From Anastatus disparis (lineage: Eukaryota > Arthropoda > Insecta > Hymenoptera > Eupelmidae): a stretch of 64,000 nucleotides of DNA. Position 1 is the stretch's first letter; each line of letters starts with the position of its first letter. The notes beneath the pieces are model-generated. The model did not search any database. It was not told the origin of the DNA and saw only the letters and a list, made by a program, of their open reading frames with translations. The translations under genes were made by a program, and so were the position numbers. The stretch spans positions 9,424,001 to 9,488,000 of the forward strand of contig JAFFSR010000004.1 in assembly GCA_017163975.1 (NCBI GenBank). The letters run 5' to 3'. Positions 1 through 14,200 of the stretch are shown piece after piece.

Positions 1-2076
1 CATATATGATTGATTCTAAATGATTAATCATGTGTAGAAATTACCTTTTATGACATCACATTAGTTAAATCTCGCAATAAAATGATGTCATAACGGAACT
101 ATCATTCTCAATAACATTTGTTTCATACAGAAGTTATTGAAGAACAAGAAGGACGTGCTTTATTTTCTGCATTATGTAATTTAAAATAATTTTTTTCTTT
201 TTTATTTAAACGAAACATGATATTAAATAAACTTTATTTAAAATTATGTTTTCCTTTATTTTTATTTATCATTGACTTAAATTTGTGAAGTTTTTATTTA
301 AAAAATTTTAAGGTAAAAAAAACCAAACAAAAATTTTTAAATTTATCATTTTTTTTCCTGTTTGTTTGAAAAAAATTTTCTCTGCATAGATTAATTGTTT
401 CAAAATTTTCTGATTAACTTTAAATTATAATTAATTATTATTGAAAATGATTTGGCTATTGTAGTAACCAATGCAGTGAACAAGTTATTATAAAATTTAT
501 TTATATATGAATACATTTATTCATAAATAACAACAATTTCACTCTACAAATCATTTGTAATAACTAAAAATGTAAACAGTAAATCAAATTAAATTCAAAT
601 GCGATAAAAAAAAACATTACTTTTAACAAAAGAGTGTCGCTAACCGCACACATTATTCAGTTTTGAAATCGAATAAAAGCATTAAGTTCATACAAAACAT
701 CATACGCATAACAACTATAAAGTGTCTAAATTGCTCTGCGACCTGAAAACTAAATCATTCTGAAAAAGAATGTTATTTTTTTCGTTTTTTTTTATTCTCT
801 CAAAGAATATTTTACAATATGTAGCTTTTAATAATAGTTTGTCGCTTACTATATACGCGGATGTCTTGATTACTTACAATCCCAGAAGGTTTAACAATTG
901 GGCTCATTGTCACAAGGCCATTGTATTTTAGTAAAAGCGCATATATATGTATCTATGTATGTATATTGGCTTTCATGACGTTTCTTATAACAAAGCATGC
1001 AATCTACGATACGTGAATTCTAAATGGATCCATACGCGAGTTTCGTGCTTAACTCAAAACTCGTGACTTGGATTGGTGGAAAGAATTTTTTTTTTTCTTT
1101 TCATTATAAATGTCTGTAGCACATGTTGGGATATGGAAGGAAAAAAGTTCGTAAAAGAAAATGTGTGGTGGGTTTTAAAAGAAAGGCGAGTTTTATGACT
1201 GTGAAATTACATCTTCTGGCAGAAATGTCGTAGGCTACTGTAGTATAAATTGTAAAATGATTTGAATTTTTTGTATTTTTATTCAAACTGGAAGACATTC
1301 TAAGCTATTATAGATTTATAAAATTTTTTTTTTGTCAATTAAACTTTTTTATTATATTTTAAAATGTAACCTTTTATTATTTCTATTAAATTAATTAATA
1401 TATATTATTTATTAATGTAATATAATATAAATGTAAATTACAATGTTTATCAGTTTGATTGACTTTATATATGAATTTATTACAAATATACAAGTATAGC
1501 AATAACGTAACTTTGACGAAGAAACTAATTTTCGAAACTATCAAATAATATCTGTGTTTAATTATCTATTTTAATTAATTTTAAGTTTCAATCAAATCTA
1601 ACTTAAACTTTATGTGGTTCAAAGTTTCAATGTAAATTTACGGAAATTATTGGAAAGATAGCTCAATTTGTGGCACTTGAAATATTCAAAATATTTAAAT
1701 AATATTAAGTTGAAATAATAAAATAATAATGAATGCAACTGCTACGTATATTATTTTAATAAAAAAAAGATATTTTTTATATAACTATATTATTATTGTA
1801 TAATTTGCTATCATGCTTTTTAGTATTTAAAAAAAAATTATTTAGACACGCTTTAGATATTAATAAAATCATTCTTTGATTCTTCCAAGAAAATATTTTT
1901 AATTTAAATAAAATAATATTGTTTAAAATTATTTAAAATTATTATCGAAATTATAAAAAATTTTTAAATACTAATTTAAAACTTTATTTATTTGAAAAAT
2001 AAAATTTAAAAAAATAAAATTTTTTATTTTCATATTTTTCTCGACCTTGACTTAATCGAATATTTCAACAATGCAG

Positions 2077-2200
2077 CTGAATGCGGGGATTACGTTATCG
2101 AGGACTATCCAGATCACACATACTTGTCAACGTACAAGTTCGTGCCGCATCAGGACCAAGAGCTCGAACGACGAATAATGGAGAATCACAAGAAACATGC
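2077..2200 (+). CDS. Cdep: Cdep exon: FERM F2 lobe
   Basis: The acceptor follows ATGCAG and the donor is GC|GTAAGT. The first two bases complete a codon from an upstream exon. The peptide contains [11 protein letters not shown] and [15 protein letters not shown], which correspond to the FERM F2 region of FARP proteins where the lobe contacts F3. It enters with a phase-1 junction, so at least one coding exon lies left of position 1. Confidence 0.9.
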
Positions 2201-5200
2201 GTAAGTTTTAATTTTAATATTCTCATTGTTCATTTGTAAATTATAATGATGACTGTTGTACATAATAATTTTTGCATGATGACGATAAAGCAGTTATGTA
2301 AAAGAAAAAAATGTATGTATATGACGCACAGGAATTTATATGCACAATCTTGTCATGTGATTTCATGTAGAAGCTCAATAATATGATTAACATGGAAGTT
2401 GAAGTGTAATAAATCAAAATATAGAATAATTATATGAATTTTAAATTTATTTATTTTACTTTTATCAAAGTTTAGTAGTACATAATAAATAGATAATAAT
2501 AATTTTAGAACTAGGCCATAAAAAATTATTTTTGAAAATACACTTTAATGTTGAATAAATTATAATAAAATATGTGTGAATATAATTTTCTATTGAATGT
2601 AATGTTAGATGAAATAAACTGCTTATAATTATTATATTTTTTATGTTTTGTAATGAAGATACTGTAAAAATACTTTTTTTCAATCGATAAATTATACATA
2701 TTTATATTTAATACGTTCGTACATTGAACAAGAATGTTAAAACTATTTATTTTAAATTAGGGGTCAATCACCTGCGGAAGCAGATTTAAATCTTTTGGAA
2801 ACTGCAAGACGCTGCGAACTCTATGGAATGAAAATGCATCCTGCAAAGGTAATTTTATGATGACTTTGTCCTTTCTTCCTATTATTGTTTTCATTATTTT
2901 ATTTTATGGAACATTAATAATTATTACTTTTTATACAGGATCATGAAGCAGTGCCGTTAAATTTAGCCGTAGCTCACATGGGAATCATAGTCTTTCAAAG
3001 TTATACAAAAATCAACACATTTAGTTGGGCGAAAATAAGAAAAATCAGTTTTAAACGAAAGAAATTTTTAATAAAACTACATCCTGAAGGCTATGTAAGT
3101 TTTTTAATTAATGCAATTGAAAAAAAAAACATTAAGTTATTAAAAAAATAAATAAAATTGTAATCAATTGCAGGGATATTATAAGGACACCGTTGAATTT
3201 TTCTTTGAGGGTCGCAATGAATGTAAAAATTTCTGGAAAAAATGTGTTGAAAATCATGGATTTTTCCGTTGTTCTGTGGTAAAACGAGTAACGCGGCAAA
3301 AAACACGAGTTCTCAGTCGAGGATCATCCTTTAGGTAAGAATATTTTCTTGAATTATTTCATAAAAATTGTAATACCAATTTAATATTGTAACATTTCCA
3401 TTTAAATTTGACAGTTGTATTACATTATGGTAAACCTTTTTTCGTGTTAAACACATGTGGTCCTCAAAACGTCATGTGCCAAAAACAGAATTTTTCATTT
3501 TACACAATCCATGACATTTTTCATTTTAAGAATAAATTTTACTAACAAATTGCAAAACAATTTGTTTATAAATAATTGCATATTTGCAGGTATAGCGGCA
3601 AAACGCAAAAACAAATAGTAGAGTTCGTGCGTGACAATTATGTAAAGCGTCAAACGTTTCAAAGGTAAGAAAATCAAAATATTTATTTTTTAAAGAAAAA
3701 AAAAGAATTATTTATTTGGTCCACGTTTATTTGTAAAAACGGGTTTTTGACACCTGAGTGATTTGCCGTATATTATAAAGTAGTTAGTGCATGAAGTATA
3801 TTTATACCCGTTAAGTATGTTCCCTGCTCAAAAAAAAAATTGAAAAAAAATTTAATACAGAAGTTCAACGTATATTATAATTTCTAATTGAAAATAACCA
3901 TGATAACTTGTATTACATGTAACACGAAAACAAAAAACCTCTTATAGTGCAGGAATTTCGTTGACATTCAAAAATATTAATAGATGGCTGCTTTCGTGTA
4001 CATTAATGTATTTCTATCTACATTATATGTCATCTATCCTGCAATAACACTGACATTTGCACATCTTTTTGAAATTAAACCAAACGAGGCTCTATATTCA
4101 TTGTATTGTGTATTTGTCTTTGTATTTATGTCTCACATTTAGATGCACACAAATGACGTGGAGCCTTGATTTATTTTTGCAGTGGAGAAAAATACTGCGA
4201 TTATATCGATACAATAATCTTAATCAATAGTATTAAATTAGTGAAAAAAAAATATAAATAGCACTTGCACCAACGAAATTAAAATAGAATCAACTGTCAT
4301 TTGATAAAACTGACTGGGATTAATTAAACCGAGTTGGCACGTATACTTTGTAACTTAATTATGCAGAATTAATCGATTTTGATACTATTTATTTATGAAA
4401 GTAATCAATAAGTTAATTGCAAATACTTTTCTTATTTACAAGGTTTAAATTTAACATCTACTTATTATTCTTTTAAATTTTATTTGCGTTCATAAACATT
4501 TTTCTCCGCTAAATAAATGATTGAAAGCGGTAAAAAAAGAAGTTTGTGTGCACCATTCAAAATTATGCAAGTTTACTTTATTTTTGTTGTTGTATTATCC
4601 CATTTTTTAATGTCAATGTTGCCTGCTCGGACAGGGGTGGCGGGGAGTCAGGCTCACCATCAGGCACGATTTTTCTTAAACCCAAATGATCATCAATTTT
4701 ATACCCTCCGTCAATACTTTTTTTATATTATATATATTATTCACACATTGCCAGTTACGTTTATCTTTATTTCATTATATTCATATGTCGATGTGATCTT
4801 TATTTTAATTTTTGCATATTAGCCATTATTATTATCATAATAACGACGACACAACCACAAAGCCGTTTAATACAATTTGTTTGTCACATGTCACTCAGTC
4901 TTTTCACTTACCCCATTTGGAATCAATAATTTAATTAATGAATTTAAGTTTTGTATTTATGTATTAAAAAAATAATCTCAAACAATGAGATGTAATCTTA
5001 ATTTAGTTGTAGTTTTATTTTTAGATTCAAATTTTTCTTCTTTCACTCATTATTTTCTTACACTATCCAGTATATAACTTTTTTTTATTATATAACATTC
5101 TTATACTTTATTATACTCTAACATTCACCCGTCTTTTTAACCACATAATTTACTATTTACTAACTTACGACAGATCATCGCGACAAACTTATTAGAGGAG

Positions 5201-8200
5201 CATGAGGATTTACTAACAGATTTCATAATTATAAATTTTGATCAATGGATGTTTATTCATTGACGAAAGTATTGTTAGCGTTTAGATTATTACACCTAAC
5301 TCGTGCAAGCTTTTCCGTATTATCAAAACTGAAATAGCTTGTTGAGTCTTTTTTTAATTCTTGTTCTAATTGACAAAAAAATCAAATATTTTGAGGAGGG
5401 TAACAAATTAAATTAATGTGTTTTTAATTAAAATCGCTCAGAATAAAATATTTTTTTATACAATAAAAATAGAGAAAAAAAAATTATTCCAAAAAAAAGA
5501 TAAGATAGCGATAGGTCTGATGCTGAACTTGACTCTCTCTTGCTCGCAGGTCCAATTCGTTCCGGCAGACTAGCAGTGGTAGGGCATTGCAGGGCTCGGA
5601 GGGGGGAGGCTATCGTGGGGCCACATCAAGCAGCTCCCTTTTGGGCAGCTCCAGCATCTCTGCCCACCCCCTCCTGCCCCTCGGCGATCCTGGTATGTAC
5701 CACAAATGAGACACACACCGAACTTAAATAAACAACCTTAACACTCAAAATAAAATAAATAAAAAAAACGCTTTAATTCCATGTTTATTATTTAAAATTT
5801 TTTTCTTTTACAGTAAATCTATGGTTTCGATTGTTTATTTGTTCGTTTTGTTTTTCTTTTCATAGTTCAACACCTCTTGTCAAAAAAAAACAAATTTTTT
5901 GTTTATATTTTTAGTAAATTAATGCGAAAATCTTATATGCAATCATTGATTATTGTAAATATATATAAGTTGCCTTTTGGTAGTGTAGCTAAGTAGTGTT
6001 ACGTAGGATTCGATCGGCTTTTTAATAAAAATATTAAAATTCATTGTTTGTTCTACTTGTATTTAGAGATCTCAAATTTATGACTATGAGAGCCCTAAAT
6101 TTACAAAGTAGTTTTATTAGAAAAAAATTAGTATAGTAAACTGATAAATAAATGAGCTCTCAAAGTCAGCCGGGACTTCTATCGTTAAAAAGTAGGTATG
6201 GAACTAGCAAATTGCAGATGTAAATTTTCATAAACACTTTCTTAATAACAAAATATTAATATAACTTTATTCATTAAACAAAATCTTGAATTCATTTATT
6301 ATTACAAGAATAGAAAATAATATTGTAATTTATAAATGTATTGGCAGCAAAAACAATAAAAATTATGCATCATTATTTTTAGCACTGGAAACGCCGGCTC
6401 TGTCTCTGTCATGCGGTTCGATGACACTGGATTCTCCGACGACTGTGACGAGTGTCTCGATGGGCGGGACGAGTCACCGTCGCGACGACACAGCTATGTC
6501 TTATCGGACGCTCACCTCTATCGACGTACATTCCCCAGCCACACCATACAGCCAGGGCCAAGCACCATTGCATGTTATCAATCAACAACAACATCAATAT
6601 CAGCAACAGGCCAGGATTTCATCAACAGGTCGTATCAGCCCCTCTAACAGCAGTCCCCCTGAATTCCCAGCGCCGCGACCCTTGCCCAGGTATTCGTGGC
6701 AACGCTCGGCGAGTTGCCGCGAACTTTATGCGACTAGTTTCGAGGACTCCGGCAAAGCGCGTACTACAACAGCTAATAAAAAGGAATCAGATTCGATTCT
6801 CGATGCTTTCCAGTTACCGTCGCAGGGTGAGCTCGATCGACCCGTTACGCGCTACGACGAAACCAATCGTTCGTACAGCGCGGCGAGCTCAAAGCTTCCC
6901 TCGTTGGACCGTGACTCCGTGCCCGACAAGATCTACAGTAGCTCTTATCCGGGCACGTCGTCACTGTCTACCGAGTCGGGGCATGAAGGTTCCGCTCATG
7001 CGGGTGACCTTTCGCATGATGATTTGTCACACGATTCATATGAGTTACTGGAACGCGAGAACGAGTTTGAATACCCAGAATCAGATTCAAGTCCGCACGA
7101 GGATGAGAACGAACCGATTTCTGATCAAAGTGATGAAGGAATCGAGCCCGAAATGTTCCAAATGGATTCCGAGACCGATTCTTTCATTAAACAGAAATCG
7201 ATTCGTTCCATGGACAAACAACTCTATAAAACCGTACTCGCGGATATTAAGAGTTCTAAGAACTCAAAGTCGATTGATCGGTACTCGGCAGCGACCGTGA
7301 CGCACATTGAAAATGAATTCGTTGTTACGGAGTCGCGTATTCATCGTTCAAATACACAAATTGAGCGCAAATTTGAAAAACGCCATGCTAATTCGATTGA
7401 ACCACAGCAAAGCAATAAAGTTACTCATCAAGATTCAAATAAAGTAGATCCTGTAATTTTGCAGGTTCAGAAACGAAAAATGACAGTACTAAACGAACTT
7501 AAAAATCTCAAACCAAAGCACAAAATTACACATGTTGATTCCGAAGTTTTGCGCGATGAGGGTATTATGAGACCAAAATCTCGTATAGACGATGATCTAA
7601 GTCCGGTTGACTTTAACAGAGCTGCATACGCTGGTAGGCAGACACGGGCGAGAAGTATAACTAGTTTAGATGAGAATCAACCCCCACGACCATATGTTGA
7701 AACAGGTAGTTTAGGTAGGGCACAAACAGCTCGTGAGAAGAAAGCTAGAGAAGCAGAAATAAAAGTAGAAAAAATTTTATCAAAAATGCAAGAAAAAGAA
7801 CGTAAACGTATCGAACGTGAAAATTCGCGAGAAACTCGTAAAATGGAAAAAATAAATTCACGTGATCGTAGAGCCGGTGAAAAAGTAGACTTGCGTGAAC
7901 GTCGAAGTATAGAAAGAATAGATTCAAGAGAAACTAGACGAAATGCTGAATTACGTCGTAGTATGGAGAGACTTGATGCTCGTGAACGAAGTCTTGAAAG
8001 ACTTGATTTCAATCGAGAGAGACGAGCTAGTTGTCGCAATGATTTTCGTGATTACAGAAGAAGAGGAAGTAGCGAACAATTGGATAAACACGAATTCAGA
8101 AAAAGTATGGAAAGTCTTGATAGCAGAAGTTATAGAAATCATCGACACCGAAGAAGTATTGAGCGCTTAGATGCAAGGCGTAGTCCAGGTCGTAGTCCTT

Positions 8201-11200
8201 TATCGGAACATGAACAAAGATACTTTGATCGAAGAGATAATCAGCGGAGTTCATTTGATAAACCCAGAAATAAAAGCGCAGATAGAATTGATAAAGATAG
8301 ATCTATTTTTGATTTTGATCCTAAAACGATTGAAAGATTTAGTTCATTTGAACGTTATGAATCAAATAAAAGAGATAAAAGGATAGCTAATGATTGTAAA
8401 ACTTTTGATAACTTGGAATATAAAGATATGCGAGATAACAGAAAGAGTGTTGATTATTCTAGTTATAAGCAAAAAAAAAGTATTGAAGGTATAGATTATG
8501 AAAATTATGCAACAACAGATTATCAAGAAATAGGACGAAATAGTGAACAAATTGAAAGAATAAGAGAAAATAAACCGAAAGAACGCGATGACTGGAGAAG
8601 TTTAGAAAAAGCAAGAAAAGAAGAAGAAAGAAGAGAAAAGGAACGTCAAAATAGACTTTCTATGGAATCAAGAACCGAAATAGTCATTGGTGCATCAAGT
8701 GACAGAGATACTGTAATGCCTAAAACAGTGTTTACTGAATATGATCCAAAAGTAGTTGGTGGCGTTGTTCTTGGTTTTCCAGATGATCCTGCTGCAGCTA
8801 GTCATATACCTATTGAAAGAACGAAAAGTGATCCTAACCCAACAAGACAAAGACTTGGATCAAATAGTAAGCGTCATATATTAATGCATCAAAAATCAAT
8901 TGATCTTACACCAGCTGACTCAGGTGATGAAGATGCATTTATTGATGGTGTTCAATCTCGAAAATCAAATACAGATATACCATATACTTTACATAAGCGT
9001 CATGTAATGAATGGGACAGCATCTGACGAAAAATCTGATTCAGATAGTACTAAACTTGGAAAAATCGTGACGAGAATTCTTGCTAAAGATTTACCAAAAT
9101 TGCCTATACAACCAATTACCGATGCCTCATTCGTTGATTTAACAAAATTAACTTCTCCGGATAAACCGTGTACACTTGCTTTATCGACAGAAAAACCTCG
9201 TGGCATTCTAAGGAGTCCGGATAAACCAAAAGTAATTTTAAGTCCTTCTGATCAACCAAAGAGCATTTTAACTTCAAAATTATCACCCAGTCTTTCACCT
9301 GATCGAAGTCCAAAAGTAAGTCCTACACGAAAAAATAAAGATAAAGTTTCTCCAAAATCAAGCTCTCTGGATAAAGCTAAAACAGAGCCTTCTATCCCAG
9401 GAACGATTGGGCCTAAATCTCTAAGCCTAGATAAAAAGCATACTAAGCTTTCACCGACTGATCCAAATATTACTATAATTTCAGCTCTTGAGAGAAGATC
9501 ACCAAAACATTTATCACCTACTGATCCAACAGTAACGATAATTTCAGCACTTGAGAAACGACGTTCTCCCGATTCCAGTTCTCGCAGTCCTAGTCTTTCA
9601 GAAAAATCTAAATTAAATTTTGTAGAAGTTGTTGGGATGGAAATCAAACAAGAACTCGAACGCCGGGAAAGAGCCAAATCTCAAATTCCTGATGATGGTA
9701 TGGAAGCTCAAGATAGTATAGAAAATATGCCGCTTCCTGATATACCGGATTCTGATAAATTAAAACAAGCGTATACAAAAAAACCACCCATACCAGAAAA
9801 ACCACAAACCTCGCGGCATAAGCCTAACCGGCTTATTGTAACCGATCACTCTAGAGATGATGCATACGAAAGCGACGGAAGAATGTCTGGTCCAACATCT
9901 CCAAAACCTCCTCTTTCTCCGAAAAAATCCAAACCCAAAACTGTTGAAAAACCAAGTATACCAGAAAAAACCAAACAAATTCTTGATAAAATCGAATCGA
10001 AATTTTCTGAAGCAAGTAAAAATGCGACATCTAGAGTGTCAAGGCCAAAAATAATTGATACAGGTTACGATGATTTTGTTGAACCTGTTGCAGACTTGCC
10101 TCTTGATGAGGTGCCTGTTAAACCACCATTGGAATTAGATAGTCTTAAAGTACCCGAATTTACACCATTTATGTTCAGACCACATGGTGAACCTTTAAGA
10201 TCTAAATCATTATCCTTGGCTGAAGAAAAAGCTCCTATAGATACTCTGCTATCTCCAGAAATGGAAAATAAAAGTTTTGCACAAGATTTATCACCCAAAC
10301 GAATTAAAAAGATGAAATCAGATCCCATCAAAAAGGACTTTAAAAAGCAATCAAAATCTCTTGAAGGAGATAAACCTCCTTTTAAGAAGAGTGGCTCGAA
10401 GGAAATAAAAACTTCTCCATCAAGTTCTAGAATAGACAAATCAAAACTTAAACTTGGTGAAATGCCGCAAGAAATTATTATTATAGATTCTACTGATACG
10501 GTGCCTGAGGTTAGCATAGTACAAAAAGGAAGATCAAAATCAGTGACTAGATTATCAGATCGATCATTTTCATCATCAAAAGATGATGATATAAAGAAGC
10601 CACGGGCAAAATCTGCGTCTGTTGATGATGAACTTATAAAAATCGTTACTACTTTGAAAAATGAAAAAAGTAGACCAAAGTCTCTTGGTATTTCTAAAAG
10701 TTTAGGTAGTACAGAAAGGAAAGACTCAACTGATAAAGTATCACCTAAAAGGTCAGTTAGTGTTAAGGCCAGTAAGTCTGATTTATCTAAAGTATCACCA
10801 AAAGTTTCTCCTAAAGTATCACCTAAAGTTTCACCTAAAGTTTCTCCGAAAGTTTCTCCAAAGGTATCACCGAAAGTATCACCAAAAGTATCCCCCAAAG
10901 TATCGCCAAAAACTTCTCCAAAAGTATCACCAAAAGCATCGCCAAAAGTTTCTCCGAAAGCTTCTCCGATAAAGAAAACTTCGGAAATAATTCAACACAA
11001 TGAAATAAAGCATGATATTATAATTATAGAAAAACAAGACATAGTTATCAAAAAACAAAGTGAGATTTCACAAAATAAGAAACAAGAAATAAATAAAAAA
11101 CCACAAAATCAAATATCTGAATTAATAAAATCTGAACAAGAACAATTGCCTGAAGCAAAAAAATCTAATATTGATTTAAAAAAAGAATCAAAAAAATCAC

Positions 11201-14200
11201 CAGTAGTGCTTCGAAAACCTGGACAAAGCCCTGTACTATTTGCTCGAGCTCGTCTTGGACTTTCAGAAGGAAGTGGCATAGGTACTTTACAACGGCAAGG
11301 TGCTACACAGTCACCTACATCTCAAAGAAGAGCAAAATCTTTAGATGCACCTGTTATATCTGTTCATCGACTACCTCCTGCAAATGCTTTTTCTAGTAAA
11401 GATGACACTGTAGATGTCAGTGAAGAGGCAGAAGATAAAGAAAAACCAATAGAACTAGAAACATTAGACAAACATCAAATCGTCAAACAAACATCGGTTC
11501 AGAGAGAGATTTCACCTAATCATAGATCTGATAGTACAGACTACACTACTGCTCCAGAAATATTCACAGATTCACATTCAAGTACTGAAGCCTCTGCACA
11601 ATATTTAGAATCTCCATTAACAGAGAATAATGATTTTCCTACACCTCGTCCAGATTTAATTTCACAATCATTTGATATAAGGGATGGATCACAAACTAAA
11701 TTTATTGATCAAAGTTCTGATTCTAATACAGAATGTAAAGTAGATGTTGAAAAACCGAAATTTTCACTCAAAAAAATTCAATCTGATAGAAAAATGAGCA
11801 TAGTTGTAAAGAAAATAGTCGAAGCAGAAAAAGAAAAAGAAAGGGAGAAAGAAAGAGAAAAAGATAAAGAGAGAGAAATAGAAAAAATAAAATTATATGA
11901 AAATGAAAAAATCAAACAAAGTGAAACAGATAAGCATAAAGAAACAGAAAAAGAAAAGAAGTCAACTGAAAGCAGACCAAAAGATTTTGTTGAAGAGTTA
12001 CCAAATGTTACTGTAAGTACTGTTAAAGATCAAGCTCCGATAGTAAGTAAAAGCAGAGAAGGAACATTAACACCAGATTTTAGTGATTTTCCTCCAGATG
12101 GACCAGATATGGCAAAATCGCCAATTCAGATATCTATTGAAGAGTGTTCTGATGATGATCATAGCGAAGGCCAACAATATGAAGGGATCGATCAAGAAAC
12201 TTATGAGATAGAACCACGAGAAAAGAAAAGACTGGATTCAGGTGACACTAGTGAAGATACTTTAGATGCTCTTGATACTCAAATACAAATGCAAGCTATT
12301 GATAGTGATATGAGTTCTCCAGATTACGGAATAGATAAAATGGACGAAAAAACGTTAGTTGAGGTTGAATTAACTCCAGAATATTTGGAAATGCGAAAAG
12401 ATGATGATGATGCTGAAGAACTTCCAGAAGATGAACCAGCTCAAAAATCTGGAGATTCAGATGATAACAGATTAAGTGTTGGTAAAAAAGGAAGGCTGAG
12501 TACAGAACGTTCTAGAAGTGAAGAAACTAGTACATGGACGCCAGATCGTGAAGATCCTGATTCTAGTTCGTGTTCTATAGCTCGCCCATTAGGAATAGGT
12601 CAAGTTCAACCAATTGTAGATCGCCGGGAAATTGCTTTGATAAGAGAAGCACGAAAAGAAGGTTCATTAGAAGATGAAAGTAGTAGTAGCTCAGTCTATC
12701 CAGGGCCTCATAGACATGAAATAGGATCATGGAGACCATTTCCACTTGAAAGTTCTGGTAGCTCTAGTTTAGAAGAAGGATGGATTCCCCATGATGATAA
12801 TCAACAACAGTCACATTCTGAAGATAGTAATGGTCCAAATGAAGATAGTTTTCAAGATGATCTTGTTGATATGCCTGGAGGCTTTGCTTACCCTATTGGT
12901 CGAGAAATTCTTGCGAGTTACGGCGCATTTTCTTTGTCCAGAACTCTTTCTAGAATATCTGAACGCTCAACGACTTCTGAACAGGATAAAAGTGATATGG
13001 AAGATTCTTTTAAACCAAGTTCTAGATCACCTAGTCTTGATGATGAATCTTTAATATCTAGTGATCATCAACCATCCCTATCTTCTGATCCACCTTCAGC
13101 AGCAGCAGTACTTTCAGTATCAGAAGATCGTAGAACTTCTTCAGAACTTCCAGATATTCCTATCGATTTATGCGTTCGTGATGATGATGGACGATCACCT
13201 AAAAGTAGAAGATCAAGATTACAATTACAGACTTCTGAAGATTGGCCTTCTCCTCCCAGTTCTCCAATGTTTGAAACTCCGGTAGTAAGTCATGTAGAAA
13301 CATTTTATATGGAAATAAAACCAGAAGAAGCGGTAAAAGTAACAGTAACTGATAGTACTGATACACCAGGAGGTCGAAATGCACAAAATAGCGATTCTAG
13401 CGATGAGAATCGAACATTACATGATGATTTACAATCGACTCTTCAAGAAGATAATCAAAGTTCTTCTGCAACTATTGATGGAACTGTTAAAGTTGTTGTT
13501 AGACCACGTTCAAATTCTCATATTACCGGTTCTTCGCATAGTGAAGATACTTCTATGGGTCTGTCAATGTCTGAATGGTCAAGTTCCAATAACACTGTCC
13601 GGCAGTTTTGTCAATATTCAGGTACAAAATCAGATGATAATTCACTTGCAGAATTGGGTGCTTCTATTTCCGATTGGTCTGGTAGCACAACAATTATGCC
13701 TCAGCAATACTATTCAACTGTAGGTGGAGATATAAGTCAGAGTGACACGACTACTTCAGAAAAAAGTGGGACAAGCATGAGACCAAATTCAAAGTGCCAA
13801 ATTATAGAATGTCCAAGTCTTCCAGATGTCTTGCAAGAGTACAACGAAGAACAAGCTAATTTACAAATTGAAGATATTGTACAATTTGAAGACTCAAAAG
13901 ATGAATTCGATGAAGCGCGAAAGTTTGTTGAAAGTCAATTTGATGAAATGCGAAGAGAACAAGAAGAATTTGTAGATATGCATGCAATGACGATGGCAGC
14001 ATGCGCATCAGATATTTCTCCACCGAGAATACAATTAAGAAATGAATATGATGAAGCAATTGAAGAGAACTATGATCTTTTGCCCGATATTGTAGATCTT
14101 CCTGGACCTATACCAGAAGAAGATGAAGAACAACTTTATGATAATGTTCCAGCAATGCGTTATTCTAGTGGAGATCAAGTTCGTATGGAAGTAAATCGTG

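Noticed and set aside
129..189. Possible exon after TTTCATACAG reading VIEEQEGRALFSALCNLK then stop
   Set aside because: No resemblance to FERM sequence, no matching upstream donor visible and short enough to be chance.
6286..6382. ATG-started extension upstream of the giant exon
   Set aside because: The 97 bases are AT-rich and intron-like, end in a good TTTTTAG acceptor, and the shared donor at 5692 joins in frame at 6383. I take the exon to start at 6383.
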